This document shows, one piece after another, positions 28,751-37,025 of a stretch of DNA of 48,870 nucleotides. This DNA comes from Deltaproteobacteria bacterium (lineage in GTDB: Bacteria > Bdellovibrionota_B > Oligoflexia > Oligoflexales > Bog-1112). The DNA is taken from assembly GCA_947466225.1 (NCBI GenBank), contig CANIBL010000016.1, positions 1 to 48,870 on the forward strand, read 5' to 3'. Position numbers and translations under genes: made by a program. How positions within the stretch are numbered: position 1 is the first letter of the stretch; every line of letters begins with the position of its first letter. A model generated the notes under the pieces. It did no database searches and was not told where the DNA came from. It was given only the letters and a program-made list of their open reading frames with translations.

Positions 28751-29344
28751 TTATAGGTATACAAACAGATATACGACGGTAAAAATCAAGATCCAAACCA
28801 CGTCCACAAAGTGCCAGTATAACCCAGCCACCTCTAGCTGCACGGAGGGAAACCACTCCTTGCCCCGTATGAATGAGGTTACCAGCATCGAGGTCAACCA
28901 CAACACCCCAAAAAATACGTGGGTACCATGGCACCCAGTAAGCAAGTAAAAGCTAGAGCCAAATACGTTCGTCGTGAGACCCAATCCTGCGTGGATAAAG
29001 TGGTGAAACTCAAAATATTGGAACCCCAAAAAGATAATTCCACCCAAAATTACCATCGCAGTCCAAAAACGAAATTTCTTGATCTCGCGATGCTGACACG
29101 CATGCAGCGCCAACACCATGGCGACAGAGCTCATCAACAAATCAAAGGTACTTAGGGTGGTGATGTCGATATTGAAGATATCTGTAGCCTTTGGCCCCAC
29201 CAATCCTCGATCTCGATTCACCAAATAGTTGAGAATCAAAGCTCCAAATAGAAAACACTCGGATCCAATCAGCACCCACATCCCAAATTTGCGGTTGTCG
29301 ATCCCAGTTACCGTATGATGCACAGCGTGCGCGTCAGCACTCAC
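28751..29344 (-). CDS. coxC: Cytochrome c oxidase subunit III
   Basis: 197 residues, the five-helix short type found in caa3/quinol-oxidase-like enzymes. Signatures: FGMWVLIGSECFLFGALI (with the conserved Glu in the membrane), YLLTGCHGTHVFFGVLWL, and EVAGLYWHFVDVVWILIFT. Subunit III has no metal centre and stabilises proton uptake by subunit I. It starts 11 bases after the coxA stop. Confidence 0.95.
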   Translation of the reverse strand: MSADAHAVHHTVTGIDNRKFGMWVLIGSECFLFGALILNYLVNRDRGLVGPKATDIFNIDITTLSTFDLLMSSVAMVLALHACQHREIKKFRFWTAMVILGGIIFLGFQYFEFHHFIHAGLGLTTNVFGSSFYLLTGCHGTHVFFGVLWLTSMLVTSFIRGKEWFPSVQLEVAGLYWHFVDVVWILIFTVVYLFVYL

Positions 29345-29355
29345 AATATTCCTCC

Positions 29356-31164
29356 TTAGGCCTCTTCAAAAATCCAGCCATATGTTGCCAGCAATGTCAC
29401 AACCAAACCAGCCACGCTGATATAGTGCCCCACTTCATCAAAGAAAAATCCAATCGCAACGATTTCTAACCCTGCAGCCAATATGATGGGCCAGAAAGAG
29501 GGGTGCGGCAAATGCTTCGTCGCGGGATCTACATCCGGCTGATAGCGAGGCGTAAGTCGCCTACCATCGTGGGTGTACTTTTGGTGCCACCAGTCATCCA
29601 AATTTTTAACCTCGGGATCCACGGCAAAGTTGTACTCTGGCGGAGGAGAAGCCAAACTCCACTCTAACGTGCGCCCATCCCAACAATCTGCTGGTGCTTT
29701 TTTCTTCTTCGTCGCCATGGTGTAGACAATATTGACCACAAACATCACACCACCGAGTGCCGTAACGTAAGAACCGGAGGTGGCCACCAAGTTCCATAAG
29801 TTCCAACCCTGATCTCCTGCATAAGTAAAGACTCGACGCGGCATCCCTTGCATGCCCAAGAAGTGCATCGGAAAGAAGGTCAAATTGAAACCCAACATGT
29901 AGAGCCAAAATTGGGCTTTTCCCATCCCCTCATGAAGATAGTAGCCAAACACTTTGGGGAACCAGTAGAAAATCCCCCCAAACAACGCCATTACCGCACC
30001 GCCGTACAGTACATAATGAAAGTGAGCCACGACAAAGTAGGTATCTTGGTGCTGCGAATCAATAGGAGGAGAGGAGTGCATCACCCCAGACAACCCCCCA
30101 AAGGTAAACATGGCAATGAAACTCATAGCGAATAGCATGGCGGTGGTAAACCGAATTTGCCCCCCCCATAGAGTAGAAATCCAGTTAAAAATCTTCACCC
30201 CAGTCGGCACCGCGATCAACATGGTGGCGGCAGAGAACAATGCCTGCGCCCAGGGTCCCAATCCGGTGGTAAACATGTGGTGCGCCCATACAGCAAAACC
30301 TAAAAATCCAATCGCACAGGAAGAGTACACCATTACGGTATACCCAAAGAGGGGCTTGCGAGAAAATGTAGGCAAAATCTCGGACACGATCCCCATGGCC
30401 GGTAGAATGAGAATGTAGACTTCTGGATGGCCAAAGATCCAAAAAAAGTGCTGCCACATAATCACTTGGCCACCGCCAGCAGGATCAAAAAATCCTGTGC
30501 CAAAGGTCCGATCGAAAGTCATCATGACCAAGGCAACCGTGATCACCGGCAGCGCCAAAATCAGCAAAACTTGGGTTACCAGCGTGGTCCAAATGAAGAT
30601 GGGCATCTTAAGCAAGGTCATACCCTTGCACCGCATATTGAGAATTGTCACCAAGAAGTTGATAGCCGCAATAAGCGAAGCTAACCCCAAAATCTGCACC
30701 CCAAATACCCAAAAATCAATGGCATGAGAGGGGCTAAACGCCTTGCCTGTCAAGTTAGCATAGTTGAACCAACCACCATCGGGGGCCAGTCGCACCACGA
30801 AAGAAAAGTTCAACAACAACCCACCAAAAAGAAAAATCCAGTAGCTCAACGCATTCATACGAGGAAAGGCGACATCGGGCGCCCCGATCATCAACGGCGT
30901 TAAGAAGTTAAAAAAGGCGGCACTCAAGGGCATCACAAAAAGAAAGATCATGGTGGTGCCATGCATGGTCACCAAACTGTTAAAGGTACCAGCCGTCACC
31001 AGGGTATTGTTTGGAATCGCCAGCTGGGTTCGCATAAGCAGTGCTTCGATTCCCCCGCAAAGGAGAAAGAAAAATGCCGAAACAGCATACATAATCCCGA
31101 TTCGTTTGTGGTCCACCGTGGTAATCCAACTGATCACCCCAGTATTGGGTAAACACTTTGCCAT
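29356..31164 (-). CDS. coxA: Cytochrome c oxidase subunit I
   Basis: 602 residues. The catalytic haem-copper subunit, which reduces O2 to water and pumps protons. It shows HGTTMIFLFVMP (haem a ligand region), WQHFFWIFGHPEVYILILP near 225-243 (CuB His and the cross-linked Tyr), the HHMFTTG pair, and HFHYVLYGG with the haem a/a3 axial His residues. The GHPEVY motif marks A-type oxidases. Twelve or more membrane helices are apparent, and a C-terminal extension adds about one or two more. It follows coxB by 21 bases. Confidence 0.98.
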   Translation of the reverse strand: MAKCLPNTGVISWITTVDHKRIGIMYAVSAFFFLLCGGIEALLMRTQLAIPNNTLVTAGTFNSLVTMHGTTMIFLFVMPLSAAFFNFLTPLMIGAPDVAFPRMNALSYWIFLFGGLLLNFSFVVRLAPDGGWFNYANLTGKAFSPSHAIDFWVFGVQILGLASLIAAINFLVTILNMRCKGMTLLKMPIFIWTTLVTQVLLILALPVITVALVMMTFDRTFGTGFFDPAGGGQVIMWQHFFWIFGHPEVYILILPAMGIVSEILPTFSRKPLFGYTVMVYSSCAIGFLGFAVWAHHMFTTGLGPWAQALFSAATMLIAVPTGVKIFNWISTLWGGQIRFTTAMLFAMSFIAMFTFGGLSGVMHSSPPIDSQHQDTYFVVAHFHYVLYGGAVMALFGGIFYWFPKVFGYYLHEGMGKAQFWLYMLGFNLTFFPMHFLGMQGMPRRVFTYAGDQGWNLWNLVATSGSYVTALGGVMFVVNIVYTMATKKKKAPADCWDGRTLEWSLASPPPEYNFAVDPEVKNLDDWWHQKYTHDGRRLTPRYQPDVDPATKHLPHPSFWPIILAAGLEIVAIGFFFDEVGHYISVAGLVVTLLATYGWIFEEA

Positions 31165-31185
31165 ATCCGCTCCGCCCTCTCAGGT

Positions 31186-32328
31186 TCAATACGTCTTTGC
31201 TGTGGAGTAGCGCAAGTAGGCCGCTACTGCTTCTATATCCGCCTGTGGGAGTCCCAAGGACACCATCTTAGAACCAGGCTTAATAGAAGAAGGATCATGG
31301 ACCCAATCGTGAAAATTCTCTGCTGTATTGTGTCGCGTACCTGCCGCGATCATACGCCGCGAACCAAAATCCGTGAGGTTTGGTCCCGCTTTATGGGCAG
31401 GCGGCGTCATTGCAAGCAATTGCTTTTCCAAATCAGCAGAAGGGGTTTTTTCGATGGTATGACAGCTCATGCATTGCATGAAAACTTGTTCCCCCTTCTT
31501 TTCCAAGTCAGTTTGTACCACGGGTGGATTATGAAAGACAGTTGCCCATCGTTCAAACTCGGCTTTTTCGTGCAAAACGGCTTCAAACCGCATCAGCGCA
31601 TGAGAAAGTCCACAAAGCTCGGCGCATTGCCCTTGATAATACTCTCCTCCCTTTTTTTCCGGATGCTGCAAAACAGGCGTGGTAAAAAAGAGATGATTTT
31701 CGGCGCCTTTTCCCGGCAGTGCATCCATCTTTCCCCCAAACTGCGGAACCCAAAAACTATGAATGACATCTGCAGAAGAGATTTCAAAATAGACTGGCGT
31801 TTTTTCTGGTAGGTGGAGTTCATTGGCGGTGGTAATCCCCAGTTCAGGATATCGAAATTCCCACCACCACTGATGCCCAATAACCTCGATTCGCATAGCA
31901 TTGGCTGGCACTTGATGTTTCTCTGGTTGGCGAAAAATAATTTGCCAGGTCGGTACTGCAATAAATAACAACAGAATGACGGGGATAATGGTCCAGGTAA
32001 ACTCTAAGATGGCATTTCCATGCACCTGCTTGGGTGGCACCAATGTGCCCCACTCTTCGTCGCTCACACGAAAGCGCCGAATGGCATATACGAGTGGAAT
32101 GCTTACCGCGAGAAATACAATGGCAACAACAACGGTGGTAATGGCATAGACATAATTGATGCCCTGGGCCCAATCTGTAAGTCCAGCCAAAGTATCCATA
32201 GGGGTTTTAAACGAGGCACTCAACGAGTACGGATGCTCATCAAAGGAACCAGCTCCACGTAAGAGGGAGGCTATACTTGCGCTGAGAAGGCAAGCGACCC
32301 TACCCATCGCTTTTGATTTTGGTTTCAA
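31186..32328 (-). CDS. coxB: Cytochrome c oxidase subunit II fused to a cytochrome c domain (caa3 type)
   Basis: About 380 residues from TTG at 32328, which I prefer because GGAG lies six bases upstream and a lysine-rich signal peptide follows (KPKSKAMGRVACLLSASIASLL); the frame is open back to 32403 and an ATG at 32307 is also possible. Two membrane hairpin helices (VYAITTVVVAIVFLAVSIP and FTWTIIPVILLLFIAVP) precede the CuA domain with VIHSFWVPQFGGK and GQCAELCGLSHALMRF. The C-terminal haem c domain has CMSCH. It accepts electrons from soluble cytochrome c and passes them to subunit I. First cox gene of the operon, following the YtkA-like gene. Confidence 0.95.
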   Translation of the reverse strand: MKPKSKAMGRVACLLSASIASLLRGAGSFDEHPYSLSASFKTPMDTLAGLTDWAQGINYVYAITTVVVAIVFLAVSIPLVYAIRRFRVSDEEWGTLVPPKQVHGNAILEFTWTIIPVILLLFIAVPTWQIIFRQPEKHQVPANAMRIEVIGHQWWWEFRYPELGITTANELHLPEKTPVYFEISSADVIHSFWVPQFGGKMDALPGKGAENHLFFTTPVLQHPEKKGGEYYQGQCAELCGLSHALMRFEAVLHEKAEFERWATVFHNPPVVQTDLEKKGEQVFMQCMSCHTIEKTPSADLEKQLLAMTPPAHKAGPNLTDFGSRRMIAAGTRHNTAENFHDWVHDPSSIKPGSKMVSLGLPQADIEAVAAYLRYSTAKTY

Positions 32329-32400
32329 TCGCAACTCCCGTTTCAAATAAGATATCGTACCCTTGAGTCTCGCATCATAAATAAAAAACCCCCTACCCGG

Positions 32401-32424
32401 CAAGTAAAGTACTTACTTTACTTG
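32401..32424. repeat. Perfect 11-bp inverted repeat at the end of the YtkA-like gene
   Basis: CAAGTAAAGTA (32401-32411) and TACTTTACTTG (32414-32424) are perfect complements with a two-base centre. It spans the stop codon of the YtkA-like gene, in the 84-bp gap before the coxB start. The centre is too short for an RNA hairpin loop without opening a pair or two. It could be a protein-binding dyad or an mRNA stem that tunes coxB expression. The A+T-rich stem has no following U-tract. Confidence 0.5.
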
Positions 32425-32838
32425 TAAATCTTGAAAGAGCGTCTGAATTTGATTGTCTTTCTCAAAAGAAAATGAAAGACGCCAATGCCCCATCATATGT
32501 AGCTTCACAGGGAAAATTTTCCATTTTCCATCGCCCTGGGTGGTAATTGTCGGCGTTACCACCATACCGTGCTTATGTGCAGGCATTTCGGCAGTGAAGG
32601 CGGTGAGTTTCCATTTTCCCCTTGCTCCCTCTGCCTCTTTTGTGTGAGACACTAGCTCGACAAAGAGAGTCATCATCTGATTCAGCTGCTGCGCAACAGG
32701 GGTTTCCGTTTGCACGAGAACCTGAAACAATTGCCCCGGAATCGGCTGACGCGTGACTTCTCGCATTTCCTTTGCTTTCCCCTCAAGAGAAAGTCCCACG
32801 ATCCATATCCATAGCACACCATGCAACCACGTTTTCAT
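32413..32838 (-). CDS. YtkA-like exported protein
   Basis: 141 residues. A signal peptide (WLHGVLWIWIVGLSLEGKA) is followed by an immunoglobulin-like beta domain with AEMPAHKHGMVVTPTITTQG and FPVKLHMMGHWRLSFSF. The MPxHxHGM and MxGxW patterns are typical of YtkA-like domains, found beside copper and cytochrome oxidase genes and suspected of metal (copper) handling. It is upstream of coxB in the same direction. Its first 18 bases overlap the start of the divergent dihaem peroxidase gene, so the two 5' ends share DNA. Confidence 0.75.
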   Translation of the reverse strand: MKTWLHGVLWIWIVGLSLEGKAKEMREVTRQPIPGQLFQVLVQTETPVAQQLNQMMTLFVELVSHTKEAEGARGKWKLTAFTAEMPAHKHGMVVTPTITTQGDGKWKIFPVKLHMMGHWRLSFSFEKDNQIQTLFQDLQVK

Positions 32839-34296
32839 CTATATCTCCTTTACTGCCTCTCACTTATCCTCGGTGTATGTATCTGGATTTTGTCACCAGA
32901 ACTAGATCATTCTGAAGTCTTTCTTCTGCCACGTGAAGCTGAAGTCGTCGAGCAACTTTCAGCCTTTCGATTTTCTACCACATCTCAGAGTTCTCCCTTG
33001 CCATTTGAAATTGCGCGCCAGCAAGTAGGTAAAACCTGGTTTTTTGATCCGCGGTTTTCTCAGAACGGAAAGATCGCCTGCGCAACGTGCCATCAACCAA
33101 ACAAAAATTTCAGCGATGGCATGCCTGTCGCGCAAGGTATGGGACAAGGCGCGCGACGTACGCCTTCTCTTCTAAATGTGAATTTTGCGCACTGGTTCTT
33201 CTGGGATGGCCGCGCAGATTCTCTCGAAGCACAAGCTTTGGGTCCGATCGAACATCCCTTAGAACACGGTAGCAACCGCATGCGGGTAATACACATACTG
33301 CGCATGTGGTATCGAGAAAATTATGAAACTACTTTTGGACCCTGGCCTGAAGTGTTATCTGGCGCGCTACCTCCAGACGCCATGCCACAGCGCGACCCTC
33401 TCTTGCTTTCCCCAAAGATTGCAACGTATGCATTGGCAAGCTTTCAATCTGCGAGTCAACTTCATGAGATTCTACGTGCGGCAGAACGACTACATCAACC
33501 CGTTTGGCAGCGGGTACCAGCCCACACGGTATCGGCAGCGCCTTCAATACCCAAAGCGTGGCTAGATGCCTGGCATCAACTCCCAAAAGAAACGCACCAT
33601 GCGGTAAATCAAGTTTTTGCCAACTTTGGGCGCGGCATAGCGGCCTATGAGCGCACCTTGATCGCCGTTGACTCGCCCTTCGATACCTTTGTGCAGCGCG
33701 CGCAGAAGGAGACGCCCATCGCACAGGCCTTTACGCCCCAATTTTCTACGAGAGAATACGAAGGTCTGCGCCTATTTTTGGGTTCACAGTGCCACAACTG
33801 TCACAGCGGGCCTCTCTTTAGCGACCAGCAATTTCATAATATTGGCCTCCCGATAAAAAAAGGGGAGACACGTATGGATATCGGACGTGCAGCTGGCATT
33901 ATATTGGCACAATCAGAGAAACAGTTCTCCTGCAAAGGACCTTATTTGAACCGTAAAAGCCCAAGTTGTGACGAATTGGAGTATTTAGATCGAGAGAACC
34001 TTGAGATGGTAGGTGGAGTTAAAACACCCTCCCTTCGCAATGTTGCAGAGCGCCCCCCCTATGGACACGACGGGCGGTTCCCCACGCTACGCTCCATATT
34101 AGAGCACTATAATGAACTACGAGAAGAAGCTGGGATCGGGCATCGAGAAGAAACCCTTCGCCCTCTTGGGTTTTCCTCTCTTCAGCTCGACCAACTTGAG
34201 GCATTTCTACGGTCTTTGAGTTCACCTATATCTGAAGTGCACTGGCCCCATTACCCGCGAGATGAGCAAGACTCGCCTCCTCCAAAAATCGAATGA
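32821..34296 (+). CDS. MauG/CcpA-family dihaem cytochrome c peroxidase
   Basis: 491 residues. An N-terminal hydrophobic segment (LYLLYCLSLILGVCIWIL) acts as signal or anchor, placing it in the periplasm. Haem c sites are IACATCH near 86 and GSQCHNCH near 327. Between them lie peroxidase-family motifs: QGARRTPSLLNV, FFWDGRADSLEAQALGPI, and later GGVKTPSLRNVAERPPYGHDGRF. In this family the enzyme reduces H2O2 with electrons from cytochrome c, or performs MauG-type oxidation. No ribosome site is obvious before 32821, and the start could lie slightly downstream. Its 3' end overlaps the glutaminase gene by 71 bp on the opposite strand. Confidence 0.92.
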   Translation: MQPRFHLYLLYCLSLILGVCIWILSPELDHSEVFLLPREAEVVEQLSAFRFSTTSQSSPLPFEIARQQVGKTWFFDPRFSQNGKIACATCHQPNKNFSDGMPVAQGMGQGARRTPSLLNVNFAHWFFWDGRADSLEAQALGPIEHPLEHGSNRMRVIHILRMWYRENYETTFGPWPEVLSGALPPDAMPQRDPLLLSPKIATYALASFQSASQLHEILRAAERLHQPVWQRVPAHTVSAAPSIPKAWLDAWHQLPKETHHAVNQVFANFGRGIAAYERTLIAVDSPFDTFVQRAQKETPIAQAFTPQFSTREYEGLRLFLGSQCHNCHSGPLFSDQQFHNIGLPIKKGETRMDIGRAAGIILAQSEKQFSCKGPYLNRKSPSCDELEYLDRENLEMVGGVKTPSLRNVAERPPYGHDGRFPTLRSILEHYNELREEAGIGHREETLRPLGFSSLQLDQLEAFLRSLSSPISEVHWPHYPRDEQDSPPPKIE

Positions 34297-35875
34297 CTTG
34301 CAGTTTTCCGCTTTTCTTTGCATCGCTAAGTGGAGTCCCTCCCCAACGATCCACAGGGGAAATATTGCGGCACTTTGAAGTCAAATACAGCACAACCGCT
34401 TCATGACCTTCTGAAGCGGCTAAATGGAGTGGAGTACGTCCATCATAGTCAGCTCCATCGGGGTTGGCACCGTTGGAAATCAAATTCTGCACTTCAAACA
34501 AATCCCCTTGGCTGGCAGCCCAGCACAACTGCACCACCGCTTCAATCTTAGATGCATTTTTCTTCAAACGAGGGTCTTTTTTCTTCGATGAATCTACCAC
34601 GATAGAGTCATAAATATGGAAATTGTATTGCTCCACTAAATGTTGGCAAAACTCAATTCCCCTTACAGAGTTTCCTTGGGCATCCAATCGAGGCGACCAA
34701 ATGGCAAAACCCATCACATTGGGAATAACCACCATCACAGCACCGGAAACGCCGCTTTTTGCCGGCAGCCCAATGGAGAAAGCAAACTCTCCAGAAAAAT
34801 CATACATCCCGCAGGAACCCATCAGCGAAAGACAATTCTGTACCGTAGTAGAAGAAAACACCTTCTCTCCACTGATCGGACAAACACCCCCATTGGCCAA
34901 AGATGCTGCCACAACGGACAAGCCTTCAACATCGATTTCAATGGAGCAGCACTGAAAATAAAAATCCAACGTTTGGAGAAGATCAGATCCAGCAGGAAAG
35001 GTTTTCTTTTCGCGCATGAAATATCCCAGCGCAAAATTTCGATCCGCTGTCTCTCGTTCGGAAAGATACACAGGATTGTTAAAATTCAACCGCGCATTTC
35101 CGGACAATTTACTCCAGGCTTGCAAAATGTAATCAAATCGATCCGCCAAATTCAGATCCGAGCGAATAAGCGAGCAGCTCATGATGCCGCCTGAATTGAT
35201 CATGGGGTTATGTGGCAAATCCTTATGATTTAAGCTCAACTCATTAAATCCACGACCACTGGGTTCTCGTCCCACATGTTCATGGACTTTCTCCCTGCCA
35301 TGCTCTTCCAAGGCCAAGCAATAGGTAATAGGCTTACTCGTAGATTGCAAACAAAACGGAGTTTGAGAATCACCGATCGCATAGCGCTGCCCGCTCACAG
35401 TAGTTACGGAAAGGGCATATTTCTCAGGATCTATGCGCCCCAACTCTGGAATATAATCGGCAACTTTTCCACTGCGATTGGACCGAACGGTTTCAAAGAT
35501 CTCGCGAATTTCTTCGCAAAAAGTTTGAAATTCCGGAATAATCAATCGCTGCTGAATGATATTTTTGAAGAGACTGCTATTCTCCCCAATGGTCGCCTTA
35601 AAATCCGAAAAATTGATTTTGGGGCTAGAAAACTTCCGAATGGCTTCCACAGTCTGTTGAATACGAGCGTCATTGAGCAAAATCCCAGACTTTTCTAGGA
35701 GGTCAAATATCTCATGCTTGTCGATCAAGCCATCGGAATCCGAATCAAAAACCGAGAACATCTCTTGATATTCCCGATTCACGCCATCAAAGATATGATC
35801 GACAGCTTGTGACGGCTCTTCCACGCCATTTCCCGATTTTTTACTTGCGCGCGCGTCAACAGCCCGTGTCTTCAT
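34226..35875 (-). CDS. glsA: Eukaryotic-type glutaminase with EF-hand and ankyrin repeats
   Basis: 549 residues. It hydrolyses glutamine to glutamate and ammonia. Layout: a canonical EF-hand loop at 44-55 (DSDSDGLIDKHE, with Asp at 1, 3, 5 and Glu at 12), a helical linker, the serine-dependent glutaminase domain at about 130-420, then ankyrin repeats at about 455-535 (YDGRTPLHLAASEGHEAVVL, DRWGGTPLSDAKKSGKLQV). The catalytic SxxK is QSTSKP near 176-179. GREPSGRGFNELSLN, PHNPMINSGGI, SCGMYDFSGEFAF and GLPAKSGVSGAV track the animal GLS kidney enzyme, as does the layout. Typical bacterial GlsA is about 310 residues without these ends. It is seven bases after glnA and thus in its operon; the last 23 codons overlap the peroxidase gene. 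Confidence 0.94.
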   Translation of the reverse strand: MKTRAVDARASKKSGNGVEEPSQAVDHIFDGVNREYQEMFSVFDSDSDGLIDKHEIFDLLEKSGILLNDARIQQTVEAIRKFSSPKINFSDFKATIGENSSLFKNIIQQRLIIPEFQTFCEEIREIFETVRSNRSGKVADYIPELGRIDPEKYALSVTTVSGQRYAIGDSQTPFCLQSTSKPITYCLALEEHGREKVHEHVGREPSGRGFNELSLNHKDLPHNPMINSGGIMSCSLIRSDLNLADRFDYILQAWSKLSGNARLNFNNPVYLSERETADRNFALGYFMREKKTFPAGSDLLQTLDFYFQCCSIEIDVEGLSVVAASLANGGVCPISGEKVFSSTTVQNCLSLMGSCGMYDFSGEFAFSIGLPAKSGVSGAVMVVIPNVMGFAIWSPRLDAQGNSVRGIEFCQHLVEQYNFHIYDSIVVDSSKKKDPRLKKNASKIEAVVQLCWAASQGDLFEVQNLISNGANPDGADYDGRTPLHLAASEGHEAVVLYLTSKCRNISPVDRWGGTPLSDAKKSGKLQVIRFLEEASLAHLAGNGASALQI

Positions 35876-35882
35876 AGTTCCC

Positions 35883-36938
35883 TCAAAGCTGACATACAGT
35901 TTGAATCAGTTTAGATACAACTTCGTACGGATTGGCATTGGCACCAGGACGACGATCTTCAAAGTATCCATACCCTTCAAGACTTACATTGAGAGGTATT
36001 CGAATTGAAGCGCCCCGATTGGAAACGCCTGATCTGAATGTATTGATATCGCAGGTTTCGTGGTGCCCAGTAAGACGCTCCGCCAAATTTGCGCCATATA
36101 CTGCGATATGTGCATCATGGGCTTTTTCCAAATTTGCAATTGCAGCTTTAATGGCGCTCATACCAGTTTGGGGATCTCGTGTTGCACGAGTTGAGAAATT
36201 GGTATGCATACCAGCCCCATTCCAGTCCCCCTTCACCGGCTTGTTATCGAAAGAAACGGTAACCTGCTTCTCTTCTGCAATGCGATGAATCAAATATCGA
36301 GCCAACCACAAATGATCGGATACAGTCAAAGGATCTGCGCTCTCGCCTTTTTTTCCTCGATACCCAATTTGAAACTCCCATTGACCCGGCATCACCTCTG
36401 CATTGATTCCGTAAATCATCAGGTTCATTTCAGTACATGCCATCATGTGGGCATCTACAATATCTCGCCCATAGGCTACTTTTGCCCCTACGGAGCAATA
36501 GAAGGGGCCTTGTGGCGCAGGATAGCCATCTTTGGGCCAACCCAATGGCGCGTTGTCTTTAAAGAAGGTGTACTCTTGCTCAAAGCCCACCCAAATGTCG
36601 TGCTGATCGCCGCCTTTTTCCAGCAGTCGACGCAACTCTGCTCGCTGATTGGAAGGATGGGGGGTCTTTGCATCTGCCTCGAACACTTCACACATGACCA
36701 AGAACGCATTGTCTGCCCGCAACGTATCTTTTATGTAGGATACCGGTCGCAAGACCAAATCGGAACTACGCCCCTCGGCTTGATACGTAGAAGAACCGTC
36801 AAATCCCCATTCGGGAAAATCTTGCAAGGAAATGCCTGTTTCGCCTTGGGGTATAATTCTGGTTTTGGAACGCAATTGTTGTGTTGGTTGACATCCATCC
36901 AACCAAATGTACTCAGCATAGCAAAATTCGTTTTTCAT
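35883..36938 (-). CDS. glnII: Glutamine synthetase type II (eukaryote-like GSII)
   Basis: 351 residues from ATG 36938, chosen because GGAGGGTT lies just upstream; the frame is open to 37013. It makes glutamine from glutamate, ammonia and ATP. The short length and motifs fit GSII rather than the 470-residue GSI: WGFDGSSTYQAEGRSSDLVL (beta-grasp), VGFEQEYTFF (metal Glu), AEVMPGQWEFQIGY, WNGAGMHTNFS (ATP/Glu site), FRSGVSNRGASIRIP and GYFEDRRPGANANPYEV. No adenylylation site is expected in GSII. It heads a two-gene operon with glutaminase, and a remnant ammonium transporter lies upstream on the same strand. Confidence 0.96.
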   Translation of the reverse strand: MKNEFCYAEYIWLDGCQPTQQLRSKTRIIPQGETGISLQDFPEWGFDGSSTYQAEGRSSDLVLRPVSYIKDTLRADNAFLVMCEVFEADAKTPHPSNQRAELRRLLEKGGDQHDIWVGFEQEYTFFKDNAPLGWPKDGYPAPQGPFYCSVGAKVAYGRDIVDAHMMACTEMNLMIYGINAEVMPGQWEFQIGYRGKKGESADPLTVSDHLWLARYLIHRIAEEKQVTVSFDNKPVKGDWNGAGMHTNFSTRATRDPQTGMSAIKAAIANLEKAHDAHIAVYGANLAERLTGHHETCDINTFRSGVSNRGASIRIPLNVSLEGYGYFEDRRPGANANPYEVVSKLIQTVCQL

Positions 36939-36963
36939 TCTAACCCTCCAGTTGCGAAAAATG

Positions 36964-36992
36964 AATAGAGTTGAGATACCCTCGACTCTATT
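36964..36992. promoter_or_regulatory. 12-bp inverted repeat upstream of the glutamine synthetase gene
   Basis: AATAGAGTTGAG (36964-36975) and CTCGACTCTATT (36981-36992) pair at 11 of 12 positions around five bases. It lies 26 bases before the ATG, between the dead transporter and glnII. It could be an operator for a nitrogen regulator or a leader hairpin. No sequence-level match to a known site is claimed. Confidence 0.45.
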
Positions 36993-37025
36993 AAGATAGG
37001 TCTCATGCTGCAATCACCGATTCTT

